From positions 186,001-250,000 of the forward strand of contig CP103020.1 in assembly GCA_024752435.1 (NCBI GenBank): a stretch of 64,000 nucleotides of DNA. The letters run 5' to 3'. Origin of the DNA: Allantophomopsis cytisporea (lineage: Eukaryota > Ascomycota > Leotiomycetes > Phacidiales > Phacidiaceae). The notes below the pieces were generated by a model. That model saw only the letters and a list, made by a program, of their open reading frames with translations, had not been told where the DNA came from and did no database searches. This document shows positions 11,581 through 24,829 of the stretch, piece after piece. Within the stretch, counting starts at the first letter, position 1. The number at the start of each line of letters is the position of its first letter. The translations under genes were made by a program, and so were the position numbers.

Positions 11581-13082
11581 TCACACCCTCGTATGAATGC
11601 TTTCTACTCTACTACTCTATTCTCATAGTCCATCTTCTTACGCACTCCACGATCACCACTCCTCCTACACACCTCTCCCGGTCTCTTACCTTAATCACCA
11701 ATAAGATCGTCTTTCATCCTTCAAGAAAACAAGAAGGAAAGAAAAACACTACAACATCCTAGCCCAATCTTAAACCATCTAATCCCATCTTGTCCTTTCC
11801 TGCTCACTTCAAGCCATCAAAAGCCTACGCCAACTTGTGTGACTATCCAACCCCAAAACAGTCTGCCTCCTCCGCCTTTTGCTTGCCTTGAACCTAACGG
11901 ATCATCACCAAATTGACTTGAACTGAGCCCTCTTTACTCTATCTACTCTACTCTACTCTACTCTACTCTACTCTCGCGTGTCTCCCTACCTTACCGGTGA
12001 TCCTTCAACCCTCTCGTGCCTCTCTTTATTCTTCCTTTCTTTCCCGTATTCTACGGTAGTGAGAGCATACAATCCAATCATCAACTATCCATACTTAAAA
12101 TACAACTCTACTAACTACTCTACGTACTGTGCCGCCCATCATCTCCTACCTGCAACCAAGTGACAGTGCGCATCTCCCATATCCATACCCATACCCTGCC
12201 TGACCATACCATACCATATCATACATACATACCTAACCACTTACCCTTACCCATACAAAAATCTATATGCCTTAGCACCCTCCAAATTCTCCTTCCCCTC
12301 CCGCCTCTCATCTCTCTCCCTCTCCCTCAACCACTCACTCTTCTTCCTCACTCTCCCCTCCTCTCCATCTCCATCTCTCCTCCACAATTACTACCCTATT
12401 ACTCTCCCTCCCACCCTTCTGCAGACTCTGGTGAAAGAAGAAAGAAAGCCAGACGACTCACATCCAAGCAAATCAATTACTTGCATCCTCGTGCATCTGA
12501 TCCATCGAATAAGGAATTCAACTTAGAAGAAGAAGAAGAAGAGCAAGAAGAAGAGGAGAGGAGAAGGAAACGAAGAAGAAAAAAGGGTCGAGGCTTTATC
12601 GCAGCTGCATCAACAACAACAACATCTTCTCTCAGCCAAGCTACAAAGACACAACTCTCTGTTCTCTCTCTCGCTCTCGCTCACTCGCCAAGGCCTAGTC
12701 CACACACCCACCCACCCCCCCCTCCACTACCAACTCCCTCCCCTCCCCCAAAGAAAAGCACTTTCATCTCCCCCGAATTTGCGTCCATCCCGACCCCCCG
12801 AACAAACATATCCACCACCCACAAAACCCGCATTCAACTTCCCCGCGTTCTGTTACCAAAACGTGCTGGGAATGAAATGACTGCACCCTCACCCTCCCCA
12901 GTCTCTCTCCGGTCCGAATAAGTAAATCGAATATCCCAAAGGTGCTACTTTAACTACATCTGTTGTGCAGATTCCCATCAACCAGATTCTGGAAAATCTG
13001 TTGTGTCGCATCTTTGTCGTCGCCTCGCAAGATCGCCGTGCGCGACCCCATCCTGTCGAAAGTGGCTCCAAACGCCCCAACA
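11581..13082 (+). promoter_or_regulatory. Pyrimidine-rich promoter and long 5' leader of the zinc-cluster gene
   Basis: The 1.5 kb before the regulator's ATG is strongly CT-rich on the plus strand, typical of a strong promoter and long leader of a filamentous fungal regulatory gene. It includes a TCTAC pentamer array (11942-11974). A 253-codon frame at 12160-12921 is low-complexity Pro/Ser/Leu then Glu/Arg and probably chance. GTAAGT-like sites near 12919 and an AG after a pyrimidine run near 12970 would allow a leader intron. Confidence 0.5.
11942..11974. repeat. TCTAC pentanucleotide array
   Basis: About six tandem copies of CTCTA/TCTAC in the leader/promoter of the zinc-cluster regulator. 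Confidence 0.9.
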
Positions 13083-15333
13083 ATGTCGACCTCCGTCAAG
13101 CGGGCTTGCGACGCTTGTCATCGTCGCAAGGTCAAGTGCGACGGTATCAATCCGTGTCGGAATTGTTCAACGGCTCAGTTGTCGTGTACCTACCATGCCA
13201 TTCCTCAGAAGAAAGGTCCCAAGGGCTCGCGAGCCAAAGTCATCTCGGAATTGCGGGAAACCCAACGACATCACTCGTCTCTCTCGTCCAAGACTGCGAA
13301 TCGTATGAATGGAGTCCATAGTCCGCCTTGCTCTCCAAACCTAGCTCCCACTCCCGGTTTATTGACGCCGGACATCATCAAGGAATGTGTGGATTTCTTC
13401 TTCACAAACATGTACCCGAATATGCCGATCCTTCATCGTGGAAGACTCGATCAGCAGGCCGTTTATGCCGACCATAACCCCGAATCATATACCCTTTTGA
13501 CGTCTCTCTGTGCTTTCATGTTCATTCAGCCAAACATGCCCATGGTTGGCGTCACTCCTTCCAACGATCCTTTCGGCCTCGATAGCATGCCTGGTGCAAA
13601 TATTATGAGCGGAACATTACTCCTGGAAGAGACGATGAGAGTACGAAAATCATATGATCACCTTGAGAGTCCAAGTCTTTCAAGTCTTGTCACCAGTTTC
13701 TTCTTGTTCGGATGTTATTACGGTCTAGATTTGCACAATAAGGCGTGGTTTCATCTTCGTGAGGCCGCGACTTTGGCCCATATCTTGGGTATGCACAAGG
13801 AAGAAACATATGTACAATGGGACACTATTGAAGCATCTCGACGAAGACGCCTTTATTGGTTACTCTTTGCAACAGAGAGGTAAGTTGCACCTTTATCATT
13901 TCCTATTGACTGAGACTAATGTCTCGCAGAGCTTATGCGCTTCAACGACAAAGACCAATTACCCTTCCACCTACCATCTCTCTTCCAACTCATACCGACG
14001 ATCCAACGGAACCAAATCCATCTAGTCTCACCAGCTTTATTCATCTTGTTGCTCTCTACCGACCGTTCGACGACCAATTCATGATCACGTGGAATAAGGC
14101 GAAGAACGACTGCTCTCAGGACTGGCTCGGCATGCTTCAGAAGCAACTTACCGAAGCGACTCCAAGTAATGGCTTTGGAATAGGATTGGGTGGAGGCTCA
14201 TTGTCAGAGAGTCAGATGTCGGATTTGCGAGCAAGTCAGCAATGGCTTAGGACAATGGTCTGGCAAATCAACATGCAAAACGGATGCCTTTCCGCTGGCT
14301 CTGACGACTCAAACATGTCTTACGGGTACTCCGTCGAAGTAGCTCGAGACCTCGTTTCAATGACGAGCCAATTCAGTCAACAGAGTATGGAAAAGAACGG
14401 TGTAACACTGGTGAGTGGTATTCTGTTTCGTCTTCACCAACTACTAACCTTCTCATTCAGATCGAGAAACTCCTCGAAACAACCTGTGCCTTGACATCGC
14501 TTCTTACGCTTCTTCCTCCAACCTCCGACCCCTTTACCCTCGGACCTCGTGACCACCTCCCTCAACTCCTCACACTTCTCTCACACATACGTTCTGGAGA
14601 CTCCCGTTTCCTCCCCCTTCTCCTTTCAAAGGTCAATGAAATCCTTCCTCAACTCGCCTCTCCTATGCTCCGAACCGTCCCAGAACCAACTCACTCCCAT
14701 CAACAAAAGGTCGAGCCCATGCACAACGCTAACAACGAATTCGACATGTTTGGTTTCGACCATAGCGCAGCTGCCAGTGCACTCGGCATGAACAAAGGCG
14801 CCAATATTAACAACAACGTCAACCACAACCACTTTGACAATCTTCTCGGAAACAACGAACCCCTCCCCTACGGCGTCGCCAAGCGTGTCGAAGAACTAGG
14901 CTCCGGCTCATCCGGTGGTGAATCCCCAATCGACCACAACCACTCCCCCTTTACCTCGCCGCCAGTAATGAATAACTCAATGGAGTTCTCCGGCCTAGAC
15001 GGCTACGGTGCCTATTCAGACCTCAACTCGACGATGGGAAATCAGGTCGGTGGTCAGAATATGGGCGGCCAGAATATGGCCCAGTCCATGAGTATGCACT
15101 CCAACCCCCAACAGGCGCTCTCTCCGGGTTCCGGTGCTGGTGTGCCTAGGACGCCTATCAGGCAGAATTCGGCTTTCAGTATGTCGGGGAGCATTGGGGG
15201 AATGGGTGGGAACATCGGTGGGAATATCGGTGGTAACGTGAACGTGCCCCGGAATATGGAGTTCCATCACTACGTTAAGGACGAGGGTCTCGCATGTGGT
15301 GTCGATGGTGGATTAGATTTACCGTTTCGGTGA
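13083..15333 (+). CDS. Zn(II)2Cys6 transcription factor, MAL-activator/AmyR-like
   Basis: DNA-binding regulator of the fungal zinc-cluster class. Exons 13083-13879, 13930-14410 and 14461-15333, with two 50-bp introns, give 716 residues. The zinc cluster is at the N-terminus with Cys 9, 12, 19, 25, 28 and 35 (CX2CX6CX5CX2CX6C). It is followed by a basic linker QKKGPKGSRAKVISELRE, similar in plan to yeast MAL activators and to AmyR-like starch/maltose regulators. Residues about 110-300 form the fungal middle homology region. The C-terminal 250 residues are Asn/Gly/Ser/Met-rich with GGNIGGN-type repeats, typical of a disordered activation region. An in-frame ATG at 12963 exists, but its 40 extra residues look like leader, so 13083 is preferred. 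Control of maltose or starch genes is inference from the linker only. It lies alone in a large gene-poor area. Confidence 0.9.
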
Positions 15334-16781
15334 GGGAGATCATATCTCTGCTAATCTGCTGCTATACATGGGACATGCCCCGACGCCGAGATGAGGCTCT
15401 GCTCTGCAATATTGCGCACACCAAACCTGCCAGTCTCGGGTCCGTCGATGCACTACTCGACTGTCGCCCACTTGCCAGCAAGCACCTTTCGGCCTGGGAT
15501 GGTCTAATGCCTGCCTTGATGTATACGTCCCCGCTCTCGGTTTCTTGTATGCGGGCCGTGTGTACCATGTTGCTTGTTGCTTGGATCTTCCGCTTCTGGT
15601 CCTGATCCCGGTCGTGCTCTTGCTCCTGCCTCTGCTGCTGCTACTGCTACTGCTACTGCTCCTGCACCTGTTCATGCTATGCTCATGCTTACACATATCT
15701 TGAGCGTACCTTACACTTATATCATATCATATCATATTATATCATGACGGATTCATGGCGTTGTTTATCTTTTTAGTTATATATAGCCCTTTTTGTGGAT
15801 TTTTGATTTTTTTTTGGATGCTGTTGGATTCTTGCTTGTGGGATGGCATTTGTTTGGGTTTGTTTGGCTGTTTGGGTGGCTTGGATTGTTTTGAAGAGGA
15901 GTGGAGAAGAGGGTAGGGGGAGAAGGTGGAGGGGGTAGAGATGGGGTTGGAGAGGTGGTTGAAATTTGAAGAGAAGTAAAGGCTTGTGATATATTGACTT
16001 GATGATTTGATGTATATAGAATGTTGTGATTTGATTGGAACTGGAATTGAAATGGAATTATGAAATATAATTCATGTTATCCATTGCTTGTTGTTTGATT
16101 GTGTCATGTTTGTGTGTTAATATATGTTGTCAATATTCAGACACTTCGGTGCGAGCATGTAAAGTGGAGGGTGAAAAGTGAATGATTCTCATTCTCACTG
16201 ATTATCGGATTGGACACTACAACACCATTATGTGGTATTGAAATTGCAGGGTAGAATCTTGCTCCTTTTCTACTTGAATTTATTGGGTACCCAACTTCGC
16301 TGCTACCTAGCGTCGTGACATATCTGCTTGTGAAGTGTAATTGATTGACACGCGAGGTGTTATGGGATATGGGATGTGGTAGACAGCAGATGAGCATGAT
16401 GAGTGCAGTTCATAGTATAGATGAACGGAACGAGGGAGATAGATCTTTCTAAATAGACCTTATAAATTAATCTAGTGAGTTTATAGATGTAATAACTATA
16501 GATACGATAGGTATCATCACTTCCCATCATCAGCATCAGCGCTGGAGGCGATATCTACTAACTCCATCTTCCTATATCAGATGAGTACCTATTGCTAGCA
16601 TACTAACCGGTGCTTTATATACACGATATCAAGATCTTAGAGCATTACTATGGCCTTTTGCAATCGTGTACACGCACTCTTTAGCTCTCCTACGTATTAT
16701 ATCAAGATACCTCTCTCTCTCTCTCTCTCTCTCGCGGACGTCTCTATACAGCTAGAACAAGCAAAATCCCAATCTTTCTCT
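15334..16781. other. Intergenic, 3' flank of the zinc-cluster gene
   Basis: Contains a CTGCTACTGCTA-type run (15620-15665), an ATATC repeat (15718-15745) and a CT dinucleotide array (16710-16733). The part at 16440-16640 is TA-rich. No gene was supported. Confidence 0.6.
16710..16733. repeat. CT dinucleotide microsatellite
   Basis: Uninterrupted run of CT units, directly visible. Confidence 0.95.
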
Positions 16782-17012
16782 TTAGCCAAGTGGAATAGGT
16801 CGTCCTTGTAACCTCGTGGTTCTTTGCGAATCAAGAGATTCTGGCTCGACTCTCCATGGTTATATAGCTGGGCCGATATGTTCGCCTGTCTAGGCCGAGG
16901 ACTACTGGAAATTAGGAAAATCAGGAAAATCCATTCATGGGGGTTTCTGGTACAGCTAGTAAGGCGTTGCCCCGGCTATATTCTGTTTTGCAGTTTTCCC
17001 TTTATTTTGCTG
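16782..17012 (+). mobile_element. SINE-like element with tRNA-derived head, copy A
   Basis: About 230 bp that reappear on the opposite strand at 50456-50687. The head holds a Pol III A box (TAGCCAAGTGG, from 16793) and a B-box-like GGCTCGACTC about 50 bp later. The region between them resembles a tRNA anticodon arm (CTTGTAAC) and variable region, but the acceptor and T stems do not fold as a working tRNA. The body shares clear blocks with copy B: CTCCATGGTTATATAGCTGG, TTCGCCTGTCT, GGACTACTG, TTCTGGTACAGC and a terminal TTTTGCAGTTTT. A tRNA head, an unrelated body and dispersed orientation are the hallmarks of a SINE. The ends are approximate and no target-site duplication was established. It has no coding capacity and would depend on a LINE elsewhere. 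Confidence 0.6.
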
Positions 17013-20000
17013 TTACTATGGCTAACAGGTTGGTTAATACTTTCCTTTATTTTTTTAATTTATTTATTTTTTGCCGACGAAGATAGTGTAAGTTGAAAGA
17101 GGGACGTCAAGTTATCAACCTATATAGATTTCGAGTATAGAATAAACTGGGAAGAATCATATCTAAGTTGGAAAATAGAATAAATGAATTGTAAACGGCT
17201 ATTTCTTCGCACTGTAAAGGTGGAGGTTGGCGTATGATCCTGAATGCAAGAGCTGGTACGTGTGGGAATTGGGTGTGGTTGTGAAATTTGTTTGATTTTA
17301 GTTTACTCTATCTTTGCTTTCGTCCCTTATAATCATACCTTTCACCTCTTGTCAGTACCTCTTATCAGGAGTTATGCTATGCTACTTTGTGCGTTATCCT
17401 CCTATTGTATTCTCCGTTTATCTTTACGGATACGCCGAATATTTCTTTAACTGCAATTGCGACTGCTAGAAAACAGTGGAATGCATCACGAGGTCTTGGT
17501 AATTTAATGTTACTGCTTTATGTTTTTGGTATTGACGGTGGGTTAGTTGGCTTGTGAGGCTAGAGGGATAGAGGTGGGATAGAGGTGGGAAGGAGGGGAG
17601 TGGATGTGCTGTGGAGGCTATGGAGCTGATATAGACTTAATATGTATTGTTACTGAGAGATATGATACTGAGATAAGTTGAAAAGCTAGACTAAGAGAAA
17701 GAAGTGTTTGTTGGGTTTCTCGCTAAGTGCAAGTATTGTGAATTTACACTTCTAGTCTTGGGAATATTGAGCACTTGATATACTTGATGTTGTTTGTCTA
17801 CTCCGCTTTGAGTTTCATGAGTGGTTCTGAAATGCAGGCGATAATGTTGAGTGTACAGATTGTGATTTTGGGTGTAGATCAAAAGTGAATGAGATGTTTG
17901 GAAGTGATGGAGGAACCTTTAAGGGGTAGGTGCGGTAGATTGAGTAGCTAGAAGCATTGTTCTGAAACCGGGTATACAAGCTGCTTGTATGGCTAGTATA
18001 TCTTTCTTCCAACTGATGAAAATTCTCTGATGAGAATCTCCGAAACGAACTGACCGTATGGAGTGTCTTGTAGCCTAAATATTGCTCACACGATTATGCA
18101 AGCTTCTCATCGTCGTCTACACGATCGTCGTTGAATCCATCATCATCGTCGTTTGAAGCCATTACCGACTAGCGTCACCAATGCATGGATACTGCATATC
18201 TCAAGACGATCCAAGTGTGGGGAAGTGGACCAGTTTGAAGCGGGTGCTTAGAATGGGAAAGCACTTTGAGTATTATATTTACGAAAAATCACTCTTACCA
18301 CTTCTTCCGTTTTGTAGAATCTATCAAGTTTATGAACATAGGTCAGATTTAAGGGCAATATCAGTAGGTCACACGTCAATCCAGGCTCCAACTATGGCTC
18401 AAGAGCGGAGAGACTGTTATAGCCGCCTGATAGTACTTCCGACATCTTACTACTTCGTTGCGCTTGGAATCTTGCTCTTGATATCTCCTTTTCCAGTTCG
18501 GCTGGCTGAGTTGTGTTCTTATTGGGTTCTGACCGGGTATAATAAAGAGGAAGCTTTTGTTGGAGGGCGATGACTCTATGGGTCTGAAGAGTTACTAGTT
18601 TGCGATTATAGAAGTATATATAAGATTTGTGAATGAAATGGGCGGGTTTTGAGCCGTATCGTTGGTTGCCGTAGCTATAAGCCACTTTAAGTTAATTATC
18701 GCTATTTTAGACCTGATACCTGGATTGACAAAAATACAAGTTCTCAACTCGTCCTCTCAATTGCATGTTCAAGATCTTACAGATCCCAGTGACAGTTGGA
18801 CTTGCTAGCATGAATTATCCGCAGGCAACTGCTCAGACTCCCTATCCATCAACGATCGACATACGTTACCACATAGTTGATACCTATACCTTGGTCAACG
18901 CATATAATTCTGTCATCAACTGCCTTCACATGAAGATTCGGAGCAAATATCTCCAATCCCTAGGTACGTAAGTCAATCCAAACTGCAACACCAACATAAC
19001 AAGGCTAACGGGGCATCTCAACAGCCGTGCCCTCACTCCGGCCCTTCTTGTCATCAGCATCAGATCGTCTAATGTAACTTGGGGGCGCTTCAGCTGCATA
19101 TACCTGCGAATCGGCCTCACTACAAAATATGAGCAGGCATTCATTGAGAATCATTCATGAGCTAATGTGGAATGCACTCTCCTGCACACATAGCCACGAG
19201 CAGAAAGTCCACGTATATCTTCCAGAGCATAGGTGGTGACAGTACATCTATATCATTTTTTTGTGTCTTCGAAATGATGTTGTTCGCTCGTGGCTGCATA
19301 TCTTACGCACTTATGTACTGTACTATGTACTCAGTACAATAAACGTTAAGCATGCCTCACATCTCACCAAAAATAAGTCATGTACATAGGTACAGAACAC
19401 AGTAACCCCGGGCTCAGATGCAGTATCAAAGCCTTGTCAAACGTCCTCGCTCTCATCAACTTTGTACGACCTCACTTCATAGTCAGCAGTCTAGAATCTC
19501 CATATCTGGTCTGGTCCAATCCACGACATTCCCATTGCACAGTCACAATCACAGCTACAACCAGATACGTAGGGACACATACACGAATAACCGAATACAT
19601 ATACGAATGTACTCTGTATTGCCTCCAGCAAGGAGGACAAATGTGGCTTGGGGGCTTACGGAAGGCCGGGCCGCGCCCATACTTTGTTTTCCACAGTGGA
19701 AAGTTTCGTGATGAACAACAGCAGAGGTGAGCTCGTGGATTGTGAGATGATCAGTCGAATTACACATACCCATCCGATGGGTTCGTGAGTACTGTACTGC
19801 GCAGTAGGAGGTGATGCGCATTGCGTATTCTCCGGATTGCCCAATGCCTATGACATGAACGAGAATGAGCATCGTGCATGGCGCAGTTGGGCAGAGACTG
19901 TACGATTTCTGATCTTATGTACATACGCGGTACAGCCGTGTAGACTATTCGGCTGCATGCAAATATACAGAGTTGAGATGTGGGGATTGGCGGGCTGGCG

Positions 20001-23000
20001 GGCTGGAGACTTGGAGGTCAGGTCGTATGTTCTCGCGTGATATGTATGCAGCTGGCCGGCTTTGTTTGGTAGGTCCTTCCCAGAGGGCAGAGAGGTGCAT
20101 GCGGAATATGCGTGAATAACCTTATGTATGTAAGATGGATGGAATACAAAGGGATGCCGAGATGTACTCTTGCTTTTATCTACAAGTTTGTGGAGATGAG
20201 GATAGTTGTGAAGCGCGCAATTGATATTGAGAATGCGGTATTCATTATGTGCCACAGTACACAGTTATGAGAGTTACTAGCGTCGGGATTCATTTACTCA
20301 AGCTCACTTCACTCATTCAACTTCACAACACCAGAAGGAAATAAACCATCAAACATTTCTTCCGTCGCCGCATCAATACAATCCACTCTTCAAGGGGCAT
20401 TCTCCCAAAGTAGGGAAGATAAATTTCCATATTTCCAACTTTCCATTTTTCCATTCTTCCATTCCGTTCCTCCAACCTTTCACGCTTTCTCCCCTTGAGT
20501 TGGCATGAACTTTGGAATTAATTGGTGCAAGCAATGTGGAAATTTGACAATTCACATTCGCCGCCTCTTTGATCAGTTTTTCTTGCTTCTGCACAAGATG
20601 CAATAAATTGTGACTTCCACACAGTCCAGCCAGGCCCGCCCACTCCGTAGGTACTGCACGATATTCACACCTGTATTTCCAGCGGTCAAGTACAGAAGAA
20701 GTTGGAAAATGTCTCTTACCTTGCGCAATACCCTCCACTGCAGTGATTCATACATAAACGCTGGCGCCGCCACCACCGTGTCGTAGACGATGGGATGAAC
20801 TACCTAACCTGTTCTTACATCTTCTACCTTACTTGACGTAGATTACCCTATGAATAGCAATTCAACTTCAATGAAATACACGCAGTACCATAATAATACC
20901 CCTCCAACTCGGAACACCGGACGAGTCAGTTCATTCCCTTCACTCCTACCGAATCGTATCCCGCACACTGTAGAAGCAATCCCATCTCCACAAAGCGTGT
21001 AGCGGATTGAGGGCGGCGGCCATCACTGTAATCCTTTGCTACGGTACTGACTTAAGCCATCCAATCCTATTATTGTCGACGCCAGAGGGGCCCAGCGTAT
21101 GCCATGCCATGCCATCGGACACCCAACCGCCAATCGTCCAGACTCCACCCAGGCGCTCTCCCTCGAGACTATGGTGAGGTGGGGCGTAGACACGCTCGTT
21201 CCACCCCCCTGGCGATGGTGATGGCGTTGGCGTTGACACTTGCGCCAGCCGAACAGTGATGGGGGAAGGTTGCCGTGCGCGGACGCCTTTTCATCTCGCT
21301 TTCGCTTTCGTTGTACCGACTTTGATGGGTATGGACTGGTGAACCAGATATTGTATTCTACGGTGTGTATGGATGGATTGCTGCATTATTGGATGGCATA
21401 TGTATGAAGAGTCGGAGCTTCGGGAGGATGCTTTCGCTTGTCTTCTGTGCTGGTTTCATAGGCGTATGGGCATGTACATACATTCAATATCTTGAGAGGC
21501 GTTGAAAATGTCTTTGATGGGGTCCGAACGGTCTGGTAGATCCGGGCATGGTGGGTAAGGTAAGCTGCATCTGCGAGCTTTGCGAACCTCTAGATCGTGT
21601 CCTATGTATGTACGCAGTATGTGTGAGTAATGTATGAATATGAATGATATGTGTGTATACGGAGCATGTATATGGGTGATGTATGTAATCAAATACATTG
21701 AGCACTTCATAACAGTGTAGTCGTCCTCGACTCTGTATAGAATCCATTCCTATCCTAATCCCATGTGCCGCACGGGACACCGTCCGGAAAAAGAGCTCAA
21801 AGCCAAGTAAGTAAGTCTGTGTTGCGCGTCCGATTGCAGATTTAGAGATTCGATGCTCTCTCCCTTGTCCTGCCAACCCATACCATACCATATTTGTGCC
21901 AGACTTCGACCCATATTATTCCCAAGCCATCAGAACTCTCCTCTTCAAAAGGACAATAGACAACAAAATTGGGCATGGCCTAATTCCCGTGGTCAATGCT
22001 GCTTACCTTACCTGCACATGGAAATGCACGCTACAGGCTACGGAGCACTATTCCTCTCCGGAGTATTCATCAATCTCAAATCGCGGGAGAGCAATTAATG
22101 CGCCGATGTTGGGTAAATATCGAAATGGAAAGGGTTGAGGTGAGGTAAGCATATCGAATGAATTGAATGAGACTCATGGAAATCTTGCTTACCCAGTCAG
22201 GGATCGCGAATCGAGACTCAGGTACCTTTGTTTCTGCAGAGACATGGAGATTAGACCATTATCCAAGGAGTACGGGGTATATCCACAGTATCCACTTCAC
22301 AGGACTCTTTTCATCGAATCCCAAAGTCCCTCGCACGACCTCCAATGCCACATCTATTAACAACTTTCACATCTCCCTTGTAGAATCACTTGTGTATATG
22401 TACACACATACAAACATACAAACAGACTCACAATACTTTTACCTTCTGGCAGATGAATAGCCTTTCAAGCCCTAACTTTCTAGGGCGGTCCCCTCCTTCC
22501 CTAACGGAAAGTCTACTCGGCCATTGCTCCCCTACTATTGAGTCCATTGTATGCGCCCGGATAAGGTACGACGAGTACTGTAAGTAGCAGTCAGGCGGGC
22601 GTGAAAGGGCTGCTCAGCTGCTCACGATTTAATCAAATCCACATGTTTGCTGCTGCACGATGGACGCATCTGACCCAACCGCATCGCGAAGAGCCCACAC
22701 GGACGCCAGGGATGCTCTCTTCTTCTCTGCGAACCGCGGCGGTAGAAGGCACCGGGAGGATGCGATTGTACTCCTGTGAACTGCTCGCGTCCGGACGGGT
22801 TGGATGGTCCGATTTAGAGGTTGGGTTGGGGAGGGATAATGTTGATGCCTGCTGCTTGGTCGTGAAGAGTGTGAGGGCGCGCTTGTGGTCATTTGCTGGA
22901 TGTTTAGATGGTCGTGCGAAGGTTTGGATGCCAATCAAAAGAGTTTCGTGGGTGGAAGAGTGGCTGCATGGGGGTGGGATGCACCTAGATTGGTGGTGAG

Positions 23001-24829
23001 TACAATGGCTTGGTACGGCAGTGTATGTCGAAGTACGAATAAGGTATGTAGCTTTGGCTGTGAGTTGTATGGATCTGTACATATATACATGTATGGAGAT
23101 GCTGAAATGAGTTCTTCGTAGACTGTAAATCACGATATACAGTAGGTTTGAACAGCATTTTGTGGCTGTCGTCCAGCGAACTAGATAACCTTTTCGTGCC
23201 TTTGTCGTGCCGTATTGTTGATGCCGCACATATGGTGATGGTTTCTAGTACGTGTCTAAGAGTATTGCGATGTTTTGGCGCTTTTTCAATGGCGCACTTA
23301 CATCTAGCTCGCACCTATTCTACGCAGTAGAGTCTTCCGTACACGGATATACTTTCTAAGGGATCAGTCCACACGTCGAGATCTGATAAGAGTGAATGAG
23401 CGGGTAGATAGAGAAGTGTACCTGATCTGTCATACGTGGTTGATGTGAGCAGCTGTGCCGTGACCTGATGAAAGAGACGATTCGCGTGGGTCTTATTGTA
23501 TGTACTATGTCTACTTACCTACATACCTGCCTTATGTATATGTCTATATGTATTATGTACTTACTTGTATCTTAAGACTCTCTCTCTCTCTCTCTCTCTA
23601 CCATAAACACTGTAAAGCGCTTACTTATTTCCGAATGTCATCAACCTCACCTCTTCTCATATGCTTGTTCCACCTCGACTCTCCACAGTGATGAAGTGCC
23701 GTTGCTACTCCATCTGTTCCTTCATATGTGTACTGTCCTAATCCACTCCATCTATCTCCTCCATATCTAACTAAGTTTATTGCGCTTCGTACCCCTTCTA
23801 GCCCGGACGGTGTCCGCAGCATAGCAACCAACACACTTAAACTAACTTCCCCTGTTAGACATGGGGTGGCATGGAACGTCTGCCATTATAATTGGAAATA
23901 GGTGCTCAGATCCTGCAGCACAGGCCCCCAGCAACTGGTCCAGGAACACCTGCCAGGGTCCTCGATGGTCCAGCCAGTAAAGGCGAAAAGCAAAATTAAT
24001 GTAAATGAGCAAGCATCCAAGCTGCAAGCACAGTCAAAAAGGTCATGGTGTCCGCCGCGTGTGCCACCCAGAAGAAAGTGCACACCACCATTGAAGAGTG
24101 AACGGGAAGGGAAGAAAAGAGAAGCAGAAGAAGAAGCACAGGCGCATCTCCTCCCCTCGCCTCGAAGGAAAGAAGTCTGGAAGAAGTCCGAGAAAGTCTT
24201 TCGTTTTGATCTTTCTCTCATTCTTCAATTCTCTCCAACTACAGTCACTCGTTTATCTGTGTTCTACATCTTGTCATCTGTTCTATTCTCTTGTTGCGGT
24301 CTACATAATCACTGCTACTACCCTTCTCTATAATTGTGGAAACATAGGGAAAAGGGAAAAGGAAACCAGCCAGCCAGCCAGCAGCGAATGCATCTTACCT
24401 GCCAACTTCCCGACTTCGACAATCACATCAGGGTTGACGAACATCCCGTATAAGGAAGGACAGATTCTAGAGATCGGAAGAACGACGATTGAGGTGTTTG
24501 GCATAAGAAGGATAGTTCAAGGAGGGAAGAATCCCAAGTCAATATCATTCGATACAATATACCCGTTCATCTCTTCTTTCGTCCACGACTTCACTGTCGT
24601 TCGCAGAGAAGGCATGGAATTACCACAACACAAACCCACGAGATAACACCTTCATCATCACCGACGAAAACATAACAAAACAACTTCTTCATCCTCCCTC
24701 GGAAAAGAGTGAGAGACCTAGTATTTTATTTTTATAATTTTCTTTCGAGCCTCCTATCTATTTGTTGCCGCTTTCAATAAAGAAAAGGGCTTCCATTCAA
24801 ATCTCGATATATTGCTTTTCGCACACGCC
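17013..24829. other. Gene-free region
   Basis: Nearly 8 kb without a frame that I can support. It contains many short ATAC/GTAC repeats, a CT array (23579-23599) and a purine/pyrimidine-skewed zone at 24050-24700, just before the DUF7729 gene, which probably is its promoter and leader. The reverse and forward frames around 22600-23230 and 24098-24646 are skew-driven and low complexity. Confidence 0.55.
23579..23599. repeat. CT dinucleotide microsatellite
   Basis: Uninterrupted run of CT units. Confidence 0.95.

Noticed and set aside
12160..12921. 253-codon frame before the zinc-cluster gene
   Set aside because: Composition follows the CT skew of the strand (Pro/Ser/Leu, then Glu/Arg from a purine run). 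There is no domain, and it lies in the expected leader.
22601..23330. Several overlapping frames on both strands
   Set aside because: No frame dominates, no splice-consistent extension was found and no family motif is seen.
24098..24646. 182-codon Lys/Arg- then Ile/Thr-rich frame
   Set aside because: Purine-rich leader upstream of the DUF7729 gene; composition changes with strand skew.
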